Positions 22,829 to 34,226 of a stretch of DNA of 64,000 nucleotides are shown piece after piece. Position 1 is the stretch's first letter. Every line of letters starts with the position of its first letter. The DNA comes from Citrus sinensis (lineage: Eukaryota; Streptophyta; Magnoliopsida; Sapindales; Rutaceae): NCBI RefSeq assembly GCF_022201045.2, contig NC_068564.1, forward strand, positions 10,230,001-10,294,000, in the 5' to 3' direction. A program made the position numbers and the translations under genes. The notes below the pieces were generated by a model. The model saw only the letters and a list, made by a program, of their open reading frames with translations, made no database searches and was not told the origin of the DNA.

Positions 22829-25800
22829 TTAAGAACTCAATATAACTTCACTATTCACAGAACCATCTTCCATTCTTATCCAGGACTTGAGAGAGAACGG
22901 CTGTTCTGTTATCTCCAGAATTCTAGCACCTCTGGGCCAATTTCCGTAGCCGCCATAACCAGTATGTCTAGCAAAGCAGAGCCATAGATTTTGATAGGGG
23001 CAGCACCAGTCCAATCCGTGGTTGTGTCCAACAAACACTGCCTGCATTCCATGTGAAAGCATTATAATTCAATAGGACCCCATTAGCAGCATTAAAGCAA
23101 AATAAAAGTCATTGCTTCATTTCAATTTCAATTTCAATTTTAGGGCCACACATCTGCATTGGTCCCTAATAAGAGGATTTTGCAAGAGAGGAAACTGTCT
23201 TCATAACAAAATACAATCTTAATGAAAGTTTCAGCATTCTCATTCAATGGTCATTTTCCATCTTTTCTTGACATTTCATCATCCATTAATTTCTAATATC
23301 TACAATTTAGGTGCGTCAATAACTGTTGTTCATCTCCTCACATTCCAAAACCATTTAAGCTTCAAGTACCAATTGAAGGAGCAACAGCAAATGACACATT
23401 TCTAGAAACATTTTTCAAAGATGCAGAAAAAAATTACTTTTCTTCCAGCTTTAAATGGAATTCCAAAAGTTTGGTGTTGGAGTGTTGGTTGGTTCAGTAG
23501 GTAAGTTTGTGATTATGTAATTAAAAAAATGGGAAAAAGATTAAAACTGGATTCCAAATAGATTATAAAAGTCAGTTTGAGAGGAGGCAGTTTTAGTTTT
23601 AGCCAAGGATGAGTTTATTGGTAATAACTCCTTACTGATCCAAGTTTACAGACACTTGTAACACCACCCACTGGAGAGCTTAATGGGTTCTTATCTTTCA
23701 GTAGGTAAAAGATGGTCAGTCAAGAAATATCACGGTTGAGCAAAATCAGAGTCATTATTGGTAATGCTTGTAAATGTTTTTGACATGTGTATCTTGAGTT
23801 TCTATAGACAGATGGCACTTTTACATGCATGATTTAATGTAGGTAGGTGCTTGCATAAGTAAGCACTTCGGTTAAGATCTCACCTTGACAGAAGTTCTTT
23901 TGACAAGAATTTTCATTATACCCATTTCAGCTTCTTGAGCAGCAACACTTTCCTTATTAATGGAACCCACACAAGGCTTGTGAACTCCAAACCACGGAGC
24001 TACCTTCTTATAAGCTTTACTTGGTATATGCCAAAAAACGATCTCAGGAACCCTGTCAGATGATATTTGTTAGATTGAATAGAAAGTAAACGAAACAATG
24101 AATGAAAGAAAATGTAAAATTGATCAAATTGTTTTACTTGAGGTAAATTTTAATGAAAATCAATTTGAACTAAGAATAGAAAAGAGCTCAGACTCAGATA
24201 TGTTAACATGTAAAACATCCCAAATTTTCAGCTCATTTCATGATTCTCTCCGTATCTTGGCAACAAAATACCTAAATGAATTAGTTAGTTGATATTCAAA
24301 ACTTTATATCTGTCCTGTGTAAAATATCCTTCAAATAAATCAATCTACCTTGAATCAGGATTGATCTCCTCAGCTTTATGTCGGAACCATTCTGCTTGGG
24401 CACTTGATATGACTTCAGGGTAGGAGCCACCGCCAGAATCTAGAAAATACATATAAGCCACAGCCATCTGTCGATCATGTGATGATGAGACTTGGAGAAC
24501 ATAGTTGGAGATACTCGGCCAAAGATCTTTAGGACCATTTTTAGAATGTGATAGCACATTATAATCTATCTCTTTCTTCATCAGCTCTATACGATGTGTG
24601 CCTCTAAAATCACACTCTTCTTCCCCTGGCATGGAAATTTTGACCCGCTTAGGAGAATCTAGTATCAATCTGCAATAAAAAGTTGATAACATCTTGTAAA
24701 AGCAACATCCATTTTGCATGTTATTCCAACTGACTTATTCACAACCATAAAGAAATTATTTCTCCCTATCTTGTGGGGAAAAAAAACACTTCAAGTCATT
24801 ACAAAAATTAAGATCACAAATTCAAAGGAATCTTCATCACAAAAATTAGAATTATGCCAGCAATATTTTGAAATTGTGAATCAGAGTGTCACATTTACGT
24901 TCTTTAATTATCTTGACAAATTTCATCTTCAAATGAAGGCACGGATGAGTGCCAATAACAATCTATAACCATCGACTCCAAAATGACATCATTTCCCTCT
25001 AATGTTTTCATAGTATATCGTATGATTTAAAATTGTGTACCACAGTTCAAAAATAGGTAAATTTGCAAATGTCTTTTTTATGTATTAATCTATTATTGAC
25101 AAACTAACCTTAAGAAAAATTGATTAGTTTAATTATACAGAGGATATTCAAGGATCACACCTTTATTTGAAGGGGAAACGTCATTCATAACTAAAGGAAA
25201 GTAATTCTAGGTATTCAGTATTAACAAAACAGATTTTAGTTTGACAAGTCTTATTCCAAGTTACAATGGGGCATCTATGGGACAACAAATTTATTCCTGC
25301 AGAAGACCAGGAACCTGATGCAATGCAGGCATGATAAACCAGTCATTTCCTAGCAATGACAGGTTTTCACTGATTTACATTTACCATAGTTAAAATCCAA
25401 GCTGACCTGAATATGACGAATTCACTGCAGGGCAAAAAAGTTGAGGAATTCCAGAGTCTGAAAACCAGTCTAACGGCCACTCAAATGGGGCATCATCATG
25501 GTTTCCAAATATACTGGCCCATGGTATGCCCCTCACTCTTGTTGGCGAGATTGCTTGATCCCAGTACAAGCTTGCGTTTGCAACTGCCATGTTGTTGGCC
25601 GTAATGACATCTCCCAGGTATATGACAAAATCTGCAATGACAATTCATTTCCAGAAAAAAAAAAAAAAAGAAGAAAAAGAAAGGCAAGTTACAAGAAAGC
25701 TTAGTCTGTGTTTTGCATCATCAGGGCGCTCGATTTGGGTGTATCTTACATCCATTTTTGCAAGGCATAGCTTCATATTTTATAACACCAGATTACACAC

Positions 25801-26652
25801 TAAAAACAAACTTCTTCCCTGTCTGGATTTAGAGGAAACTTGATAATACCCAATTACCAAACGATGAGTGAAGACTTTTGTGAAACTAAGAGGGCCAACA
25901 GTGAGTAGGATGGCAAAAACCCCGGGCGGATCCGGGCAATGCGGCCCGGACATATGTTTTTATCACCGGACCGGGATTTTTTATCTGAACTTAAAAAATC
26001 TAAATTTTACATTACATAATATTACATATGTATATTTTTTTATTTATTTTATAATTTTTTAAAATCTTTTTTTAATGAAATTGGTTTAAAAATATAAACC
26101 TTCAATGATTAAAATTTTAAATATATGCAATAAATGGATTAAATAAATAAGATTATTTAAAATTTTATATATATATATATATATGTATTACAAAGTCCGT
26201 CGGGACTTTCCTATCGATGAGAGATCATAATGCGGAAAACACAAACTTGGTAAGGCTATAACATAAATACCGTAAACATAAGGGGGCCTCATACATAGAA
26301 AATACATTACATGCAATTAGAAATTAGTGAAATTCATCAAATTCAGCCCCTCCCTATGTTCACCTGGAGTTTCATGATCAAGCACCGTCGACATGACTTT
26401 AACAGAGTTGAAATCCTGGAGTGGGCCCCAATCCGTCCACGCGTTCTCTCCAAAATGCAAGTCGGCGAACAGCGATATCTTGAAGGGCCCACCTGCTGCT
26501 CGCATGCGAAGATGATCATTTTCCGGCGTCGTGCGTAACCCGATGGTCTCTTGGGGTTGACTGAAGGCGAATCCGACGGTCAGAACGGCTTGCAAGTGTA
26601 CATACAGATTGAGTACGGATTGTACGGAGAAATGGGTCAATGACTTGCCCAT
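22829..26652 (-). CDS. PAP16: Probable inactive purple acid phosphatase 16-like, copy 1 (390 aa)
   Basis: Five exons: 26652-26364, 25631-25407, 24625-24349, 24052-23884, 23041-22829 (1,173 nt, all GT-AG). A hydrophobic N-terminus (residues ~9-30) may be a signal sequence. Metallophosphatase motifs appear in order: FADLHFGE (~63-70), YLGD (~101), FGNHDD (~136), FWHIPSKAY, and [11 protein letters not shown] near residue 325. These are the calcineurin-like metal-binding blocks of the PAP16 group, which lacks some ligands of classical purple acid phosphatases. Copy 2 lies 521 bp further along with the same intron phases (1,1,2,0). Intron 1 is 732 bp, against 237 bp in copy 2, because of inserted repeat-like DNA. 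Substrate unknown. Confidence 0.94.
25905..26300. repeat. Inserted repeat-like DNA in intron 1 of PAP16 copy 1
   Basis: Starts with a GC-rich block ('ccccgggcggatccgggc' at 25,920-25,937, then 'gcggcccgga') in otherwise AT-rich intron. It is followed by a very AT-rich stretch with an (AT)n run at 26,166-26,184. Copy 2 has nothing equivalent. It resembles the GC-rich ends of some plant DNA-element relics, but no family or target duplication could be fixed. Confidence 0.4.
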
Positions 26653-27172
26653 TTTGTCCCATGAAGTTCAAGGATAATTAAGTTTGTTTTTCAGCCGTGC
26701 AAAATGGAATGGGAGTAAGTATATTCCTTATTCTTGGCGCTGGGGAATAATATCAAAATTACTGAAACGTCCTTCATTTGATTATTTTCTTGTAAAAAAA
26801 TTAACATTTTTAACTCTCCTAAAAAGAAACTATAATTTTTTTTATCAAATTAAAAGGAAAAAAATGATTTTTTTTCTTTTTTTTGGTAATCTTAAATAAT
26901 ACTAAAATATCCCAAAAATTACAGTATGCCTGGCGGGCATTTATTGTCCCTTAAATTTCTCTATAAATCTTTTAAAATTTTAATGAAATTACATTAGTCG
27001 AGTCACATTAAGTGATTTAAAATTTAAAAAAAACACAAATTTTTATACAGTAATTAAAATTTCAAATATTTGAATGGTGAAATACAATTTCTTATTTGTA
27101 AAAAATCAACTCTTATTTTATTTTATTTTATTTTATTTCATTTTTTAACAACATATGGAAGATGCATGCAAA
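26653..27172. other. Intergenic region between the PAP16-like copies
   Basis: 520 bp serving as the promoter of copy 1 and the 3' flank of copy 2 (both genes run on the minus strand). AT-rich with T-runs and a TTTTA repeat tract at 27,115-27,143. No gene seen. Confidence 0.5.
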
Positions 27173-29105
27173 TTAAGTAGTCAATGTAACTTGACTATGT
27201 ACAGCACCATCTTCCATCCTTATCCATGACTTAAGAGAGAAAGGCTTTTCAGTTATCTCAAGGATTCTAGCACCTCTAGCCCAATCTCCATAGCCACCAT
27301 AACCACTATGCCTTGCATAGCAGAGCCATAGCCTTTGGTAGGGGCAGCACCAGTCCAGTCCATGGTTGTGTCCAACAAACACTGCCTGCAGCATTAAGTC
27401 CATGTCAATTAAACATAAATACAATTCAATATGACCCCATACATGCACTCAAACAAATTTCAGCTACCCAATATTAATGAATTACTTAAAATGGCTTTTT
27501 TATATAATTTTTTTCTGTTAAAATATACATAGTTATCATCTGTTCTTTACTTGTTGCATTTAATATTACAAAAGCAATGACAGGAATGTTCCGAGTAGTT
27601 TTTGCAACAAATTTGATGAATTAGACTTACTCATTTCAAACTATATGGACTGAAAAAGTAAATGCATACTAATCAAACTCACCTTGACAGAAGATCTGCT
27701 GACAAGAATGTCCATTATACCCGTTTCAGCTTCTTGAGCAGCAACACTTTCCGTATTAATTGAACCCACACAAGGCCTTTTGATTGCAGACTTTGGAGCT
27801 ACCTTCTCATAAGCTTTACTTGGTATATGCCAAAACACTATCTCAGGAACCCTGTCAAATAGTTCCTTGTCTCATTGAACAAACGCCTTTAAAGAAGCAT
27901 ACAGTAAATTGTTATACCTTGAATCAGGATTGATCTCTTGAGCTTTATGTAGGAACCATTCTGCTTGGGCACTTGATATGACTTGAGGGTAGGAGCCACC
28001 ACCAGAATCAAGAAAATACAAATAGGCCACTGCGATGTTTGGGTCATGTGATGATGAGACATTCAGGACATAGTTTGAAATACTTGGCCAGAGATCTTCA
28101 GGACCCTTTTTAGAATGCGAAAGCACGTTATGGTCAATCTCTTTCTTCATTAGCTCTAGACGAGGCGTGCCTCTAAAATCACACTCTTCTTCCCCTGGCA
28201 TGGAAGCTTAGGTGAAGCATATATCAAACTGCAATAACAAGTGAAAAAACATCATTCATACCTAAGCCTGTACTAAGCTAGTGTAACTTGTGTTTAAGAA
28301 GGCATTGCAGGCCAGTGGATCAATTCCTAGATAGCAATTACAGGTTCATTTCTATTGACTGAGACTTATTAGCATTCTTTGAAACAACAGACTAACCTGA
28401 ATATGATGAATTGGCCTCTGTAGGACAGTGAAGTTGTGGAATTCCAGGGGATGAAAACCACTCTAATGGCCACTCAAATGCTGCATCATCGTGGTTTCCA
28501 AATACACTAGCCCATGGTATGCCCCTGGCCCTTGTTGGAGAGATAGCTTGATCCCAGTACAGGCTTGCATTTGCAATAGCTATGTTGTTGGCCGTAATCA
28601 CATCTCCAAGGTATATGACTAAATCTGCAATATCACTCAGTTCATTTTAGAATAAGTAAGAAAAAAGAAAGCAAGCGTCTGGAAAGCTTTAATACTAGAT
28701 GAGAAAATAAAGCAGTGACTTGAACCAATTTTCTCTAGTAAGGCAACACTGCAAAGCCGATACAATCTAACAAAATATAATATAGGATCATATTGGTAGA
28801 TTTTCTTATTCATAACTGGTCAATTTCAAAATGACATATATACAAAGAATGATGATATAACCTGGAGCTTCATCATCAAGCACAGTAGACATGACCCTGC
28901 TAGAATTTACATCCTGCAATGGACCCCAATCCGTCCACGCACTCTCTCCAAAATGCAGGTCTGCAAACAGAACAATCTTGAACGGTGCACCTGCTCGCAT
29001 CTGTGCATTAATTTCCGGTGTCTCTCCAACAGTCATGATGGATGGTAAGTATAGATACAGATTAATCAATGATAGAGCATTCCAATGATTCAATAACTTG
29101 GCCAT
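27173..29105 (-). CDS. PAP16: Probable inactive purple acid phosphatase 16-like, copy 2 (376 aa)
   Basis: Five exons: 29105-28862, 28624-28397, 28194-27918, 27851-27683, 27385-27173 (1,131 nt). Intron phases are identical to copy 1. Exon 3 is about 85% identical in protein to copy 1 by eye. The metallophosphatase blocks [27 protein letters not shown] and [11 protein letters not shown] are all present. The N-terminus is 15 residues shorter than in copy 1 and lacks the stretch between the hydrophobic segment and the first metal motif. In both copies exon 3 begins at an acceptor inside 'atgccag|gggaag'; the earlier 'tgcag' would add an in-frame stop. Tandem duplication is clear, and both copies look intact. 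Confidence 0.95.
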
Positions 29106-29575
29106 AATGAAAGAGTGAATGAGTACAAATTTGTTGCTGCTGCTGTTTGTTTTGACTTTTGAGGATTATTAGTTGGTTGGTTACTTGGTTTTAACGGAAT
29201 CATTTTTCTTGGAAGTTCAGAGTATATTCTTGGTGGTTGTCCAAAATGATAAAAATTACTAAACAAGCTTTTATTTTATTATATTGTCTTTTACTGGGGT
29301 TTCTTGTCGGTTGTTGAGGTTAGTAATAGAAGTTGGAATGTCCTTATCATCTAAATCAAGTCTCATAAGATAAGTAAAATAGATAAAGATCAGGGAAACA
29401 CAATTGTACACTTCTTCAATCACAATACTTTTTACAGAATGTTCTTTTACAGTATATGGATAGGTGTGTAGCAGATGATGTACAATGGTTTATGCAGCAG
29501 TAACAAACTGAGCTGCATAATGAATGAAAGAATGTAATGAATAAAAGAAACCCTTTTTCTTGCTAGTACTGGGAT
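29106..29575. other. Intergenic region, PAP16 copy 2 to POLLENLESS 3-like
   Basis: 470 bp. It must contain the 3' UTR of the POLLENLESS 3-like gene and the promoter of PAP16 copy 2. No reading frame or repeat of note. Confidence 0.5.
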
Positions 29576-32500
29576 TCATGGACTGTCTGGAAAAGGAGTG
29601 ATGTCCCGGAATACCTGCAATCTGTTTACCCTCATCGTCCCAGGCATAGAGTTATTGAACTTCAAACCCTTGTTTGGCAGTGGGGAAGAATAAAAGTGAA
29701 CTTTTGGTTCTGGGCTCAGCTGCTGATCAAAGGATAAAGAACGCCTAGCTTTTAGATTTCTTAATGGTAAAGCAGCATTTCTGGATGCTGCATGTCCATC
29801 CTTGAGATCAAATGAGTCTTCAAGCTTTTGGCTTAAGTAGTCTATCTGGTTCTGTGCACAAGAACTTGGATAAACTATGTTGGAGTTCAGATTTTCGTCT
29901 TGCTCTTCGTTTTCTTCTTCCTCAACCATGTCCGCCCAACTCTTTTTATCCGTAGTTGCAATGCAATCCAGGCTTGACTTAGTTTTTTCTGCAATAGATT
30001 GTTGCAGAATATCTGAAATATTATCGATGCTCTGATTACCAATGGAAGTAATTAATCCCTCTATGGTATTATCAACAGCCATGCTGGGTCCTGTAGGCAA
30101 TGTGGTAGCTGAGTTACTCCCTTCTATAGCCAATTTCTTCTGGTCATCACCATTTCCACAAGTATTCATTTTCTGCATTTCATCCAAAATATACTGTGAG
30201 CCGGATTCCATCACCATATGTTTTGTTAAAGCAAACCCATCAGTTTTCCAACAAGTACTTTTCAAGTCTCTGTCTACTGCTGTTCGCAGAGGTTGTTTCA
30301 CTGGTTCATCTTTCACCTGATCATTATCTTTCCATGATCTCCTTGTCCAGTCTTCACAATTGGGTGAAGGCAAAGCATTTTTTGAGTTTGGCAATCCAAT
30401 TTTTGATTCATCCTTGGTTGGAACTACCAGTTTTCTTTTAACAAAGGGGATGGCTTGTGCTTGGTGATTTTCAGTGGGTATAGCTTGCTCAAATGTCAGT
30501 TTGCGGATTGAACTTCCAACTGGTTTCTCTCTGCATCTTGCTACTCTCTGATCTTCCATGTTATGCTCACGTGAAGATGATCTTCTTGGCTGAGTAAATA
30601 GAACAGTACTGTAAGTGTGTAAAGTTTTCTCAGATGACTGATTGATATTTGAACTTCCAATTGGTCCCCATCTGTCTTTCCCCTGTTCCCCATCACTGAA
30701 CTCCCTAAATGGTCTTCTTGGTTGTGTAAATAGAACTTCAAGATTCCTTCTAACGGCAGCTGGGGAAACATGTGCTTCCTGGTGTGCAGAACTTACTCCT
30801 ATTCCCGGTGAGCTACCGCAATTTTTCTTCATTGTGCTGGCTAAACCAGATTTTCCATGTGGATTTCCAATATAAGAACCTCTCCTCCCATTATCAACAA
30901 ACAAGGGTAGAGAAAATTGAGAAGCTGCCCTTGGTCCAGATGACATAAGTTTCAAACTCCCCTTGTCATATCCAAGGAAACCGTGCTTATTCTCATGATG
31001 GTTTCTGGAATAGGCTATCCTATCTTGTTCATTTAGTATTTCCTCATCATGTCCATTTGCCAGGCTTCTGCAGACACTGAAAGTAGACAGATGATGATTT
31101 TGACCTTCACTGGTTGAGCAAGTAACTTGAGGATTTGTGCGTCCATCAGCAGGCAATGCAAAAGGTCTTTGGTTTTTCTGATCGTCACCTACTTCCAGCT
31201 CAGTCAGTTTTAACACTGATGGTGACTCCAATTCGGTCAGCATTTGAATTGCACATTCAAATGATCTAGTATAGGAAGTATCCATTTGTCTATTTCCAGC
31301 AGAAATTTTTACTGCCTGAAGCAGAGATTTGGCTTCTGTCACCCTGTTCATGTGCATCAAACAGATAGCAAGATTGCATTGCTTGTTCTTGTCCACACCT
31401 AGAGATAGAGCTTTCCTGTGACAAATGTTGGAGTTAAAGGGTATGGTACAACCATACATATATAGCTAAAAAATTCCTGTCAATGAAAGGATTTACCTGT
31501 AATACTGTTCAGCCATTTCAAAATTGTTTTGCTGCATATATGCCCATGCCAGGTTCCCAAGTATTCTGCATTGTTTGGTGTACAAAATTAGATAAATGTA
31601 ATAAGATATTCAGTGAAAATAAGCAAGAAGAAAGGGAATTATAAGTAGAAGCAAAATTGACCTTGATTTCTCTTGTTCGACAGTTATTTGAATCTTCTTC
31701 CCTTGCGATCTTGCCATCTTTGTCTTCACTCCAGCAAAAGCTATTCCTTCTTCAATGTTCTTCAGTTTGTTTTGAAGCAATTCAATCTCTTCTTCAATCC
31801 TCCCAGACCTCTGCAAAAACAGCATAACAATAATAAACTAGTGGATCTACACGAAGAGCTGCTTGAAAAGCTATAGAAGAGCAATGAAATCAACATAACA
31901 GCATCACTGCAAGTGATTGATTTGGCTGTACACCATGAGATTTGACCACATTAGTTGAACATAAACAAGAAACCAGGAACACAATATTAAATTCATACTT
32001 TACAGCTCCATAATACCCCTTAAATGTGCTTGTGGCTGAGCAAAATTAATCTGACAACTGTCTATTTACACTCCGCTTGTAACATATATTACCTTTCTCC
32101 AAAGCTAGTACCTTGTTCTTGAAATAAATAAATAAAACATGGATCCTTTAATCGGAAATACTGAAAATTCATTGAAATAATGAAGCCAGTGGAAACTCAA
32201 AAATTGGGCACATTTAGCCTTAAAAGAGAATTCTCTCTTCGTGACCAGTTTCCAAAAAATTAAGAAAAATCTTCTTGAATTGATGGAATAAAAAAGTATC
32301 AATTGCTCCACATTTTCAATACAACAGTTCTGTTGCAGAATCTTAAAAATTTCTCTCACTCGCTTGCGCTCTGCAGAAACATGGCTATATAACAGTACTA
32401 GACTCTTTTAATACATTCTCAATTAGTTGTATGAAATTATAAAATGCAACCATATCATCAAACGAGATGAATATGTTATGACCTACCTTTCAACCTTCCT

Positions 32501-33487
32501 ATAGTATATTAGGTTATTCAAAATGTCCGTAGATATTAAATGGTGTACATGCAAGAAAAAGTACTCATATTTGACCATTCATATCCGTAACTCATATTTT
32601 CAATACCAACTAGTTCAAGATCAGCAAACTATAAGGAATGACAAGAGAAATATAAGCAAATTATCAAAAGAGAATGATGTTTTACTTTGTAAAGTTCAAT
32701 TAGGACATTGTCAAGTGACTCCTGAGAATCATAAGGGCAAAGATGACGAAAGGACTTGACCGCCTCAATTGCCTCATCTGATCGATCCAATTGTTTCATC
32801 ACAACAGCCATGTCTTTCAAGGCACTGTCAACTCGGTCCCCAGAGTTAATAGCAGCCCAGAACAAGGAAACTGCCCTGCTTGGATCTTTGTCTATCAACT
32901 GTATTTCAAAAAATCAAAAATTACAAAAGATACAAACAGAAGCAGACTTCCACTGAAGAATTCTAAAACCCTTAATCTTGAACATTTATGCATTCAGCTA
33001 TTCTTGATATTAAGCTCAACAACCCAAAAGTAAAATTTTCATTTATAAGTAAAATGCAACAAAGATAAAAATAAAAGTTCACAATTCATTTGTTCTTGTT
33101 ATCTTGGATTTTTCCTTCAAAAAGACTTAATGCATGTGGGCAGGAATCAAAAACAAGAAAGTGCCTCCTAACCCCATTTTCCTTTTGATAACATTCAAGA
33201 ATCAAATTGTTTCCAAAACTTAATAAATAAACATGAACAAGAAATTTAAGCATAGATTAATCAAAAAATTGATAAATAAAAAGAAGACTTTTCACCTGAA
33301 TATGTTTGGCCCTGACATAAGGAGAATCACCGGAAGGCACTTTGTGAATGACATGAAAGATGTCACCTTTTTTGTTGTTCACCGGTGTTGACATTCTCTT
33401 CCTCTCCGAAAGCGGCGATGGCAAGGACCGTTGCTTCCTCCACGTAGGCGGCGGCGTCGAGAAATTTTTGTCAACGTGGGGCCACAT
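29576..33487 (-). CDS. POLLENLESS 3 (MS5/TDM1)-like TPR protein, 820 aa
   Basis: Five exons: 33487-33296, 32898-32686, 31810-31662, 31565-31497, 31415-29576 (2,463 nt, frames consistent). The N-terminus (GDIFHVIHKVPSGDSPYVRAKHIQ) and the TPR segment (DPSRAVSLFWAAI, DSALKDMAVVMKQL, ILGNLAWAYMQQNNFEMAEQYYRKAL, CNLAICLMHMNRVTEAKSLL) match the plant POLLENLESS 3/MS5/SDI family. A short coiled coil (RIEEEIELLQNKL) lies between TPR blocks. MS5/TDM1 controls exit from meiosis II through the anaphase-promoting complex; family relatives have other roles. The last exon encodes a ~610-residue tail, largely low-complexity, with a WADMVEEEE motif and a C-terminal RLQVFRDITPFPDSP motif. That tail makes the protein much longer than Arabidopsis MS5 (434 aa). 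Most likely a POLLENLESS 3-LIKE 2-type protein. Confidence 0.9.
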
Positions 33488-34226
33488 GCTTGGCTTCTTT
33501 GACAGAGAAAATGATCCACTGCCTTTTTTCCCGGGAAAATCTTGAAACCCTTTGATTGAAATTAATCACATTAAAGGCTAGTAGAGTGAGTGAGAAAGGA
33601 AGGGAACAGTGATGTGTTAGTTTCTAGGGAAAATCTTGAGACCCTCTTCTTGAATACCCGAGAAAGCTTTCGGGGATCAATGGGGAAGTGGGGTTAAATT
33701 CATGTGGTAAGAAAATCACTTTTCTGTTGCAAGAAAATGATAATTTTTCTTGGAAAGTGAGAGAAAGTGGAGAGAGTGATGATGATCTTTGAATGAGGAG
33801 GTGCGAGTTGTGAAGAAAGAAGACAAAGTAGCCGTTTATATAATTACTAGCCGTTGCCCGCTTTGGGGGGTTTCGTTAATACGGCCACAAGTGTGATTGG
33901 CACGTGCTCCAGGAATTAATTTAACCCGGAAACCCGAACCCGATAAATTCATATCCCAGTTAGGAAACCCGGATCCGAACTGCTAGGGTTTTAGGCAAAG
34001 GCAATTTACACACAATTCATTCCAAAACAGAACCAAAAACTTGAACAAGCTAATTACTTAAGCTTCTCTGCAACTACAACTTAAATTATTTAAATTTTGG
34101 GTAAATTTTACGAATAACTCATAATAAATTCAATTTAATTTAATTAATGCTCTCTCATTTGATTTCTAACGATTGATTTTATATCAATTTGTTTGTGGAT
34201 TAAAAAAAAAAAAGTAATTTTGAAGG
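33488..34226. promoter_or_regulatory. Divergent promoter region, POLLENLESS 3-like / PWP1
   Basis: 739 bp separate two opposite start codons, so both promoters and both 5' UTRs must fit here. GA-rich tracts occur at 33,580-33,830. No TATA box is clear on the plus strand. There is a short CCCGGA/ACCCGAACCCG-rich patch at 33,925-33,980. Confidence 0.5.

Noticed and set aside
24626-24672. Earlier exon 3 acceptor ('tgcag') in PAP16 copy 1
   Set aside because: It would introduce an immediate TGA. The same is true in copy 2, and the later acceptor gives the conserved protein in both.
29576-31459. Treating the long minus-strand frame as a separate single-exon gene of 627 aa
   Set aside because: The first 15 codons are intronic. 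The acceptor at 31,415 joins in frame to four upstream TPR exons, so it is exon 5 of the POLLENLESS 3-like gene.
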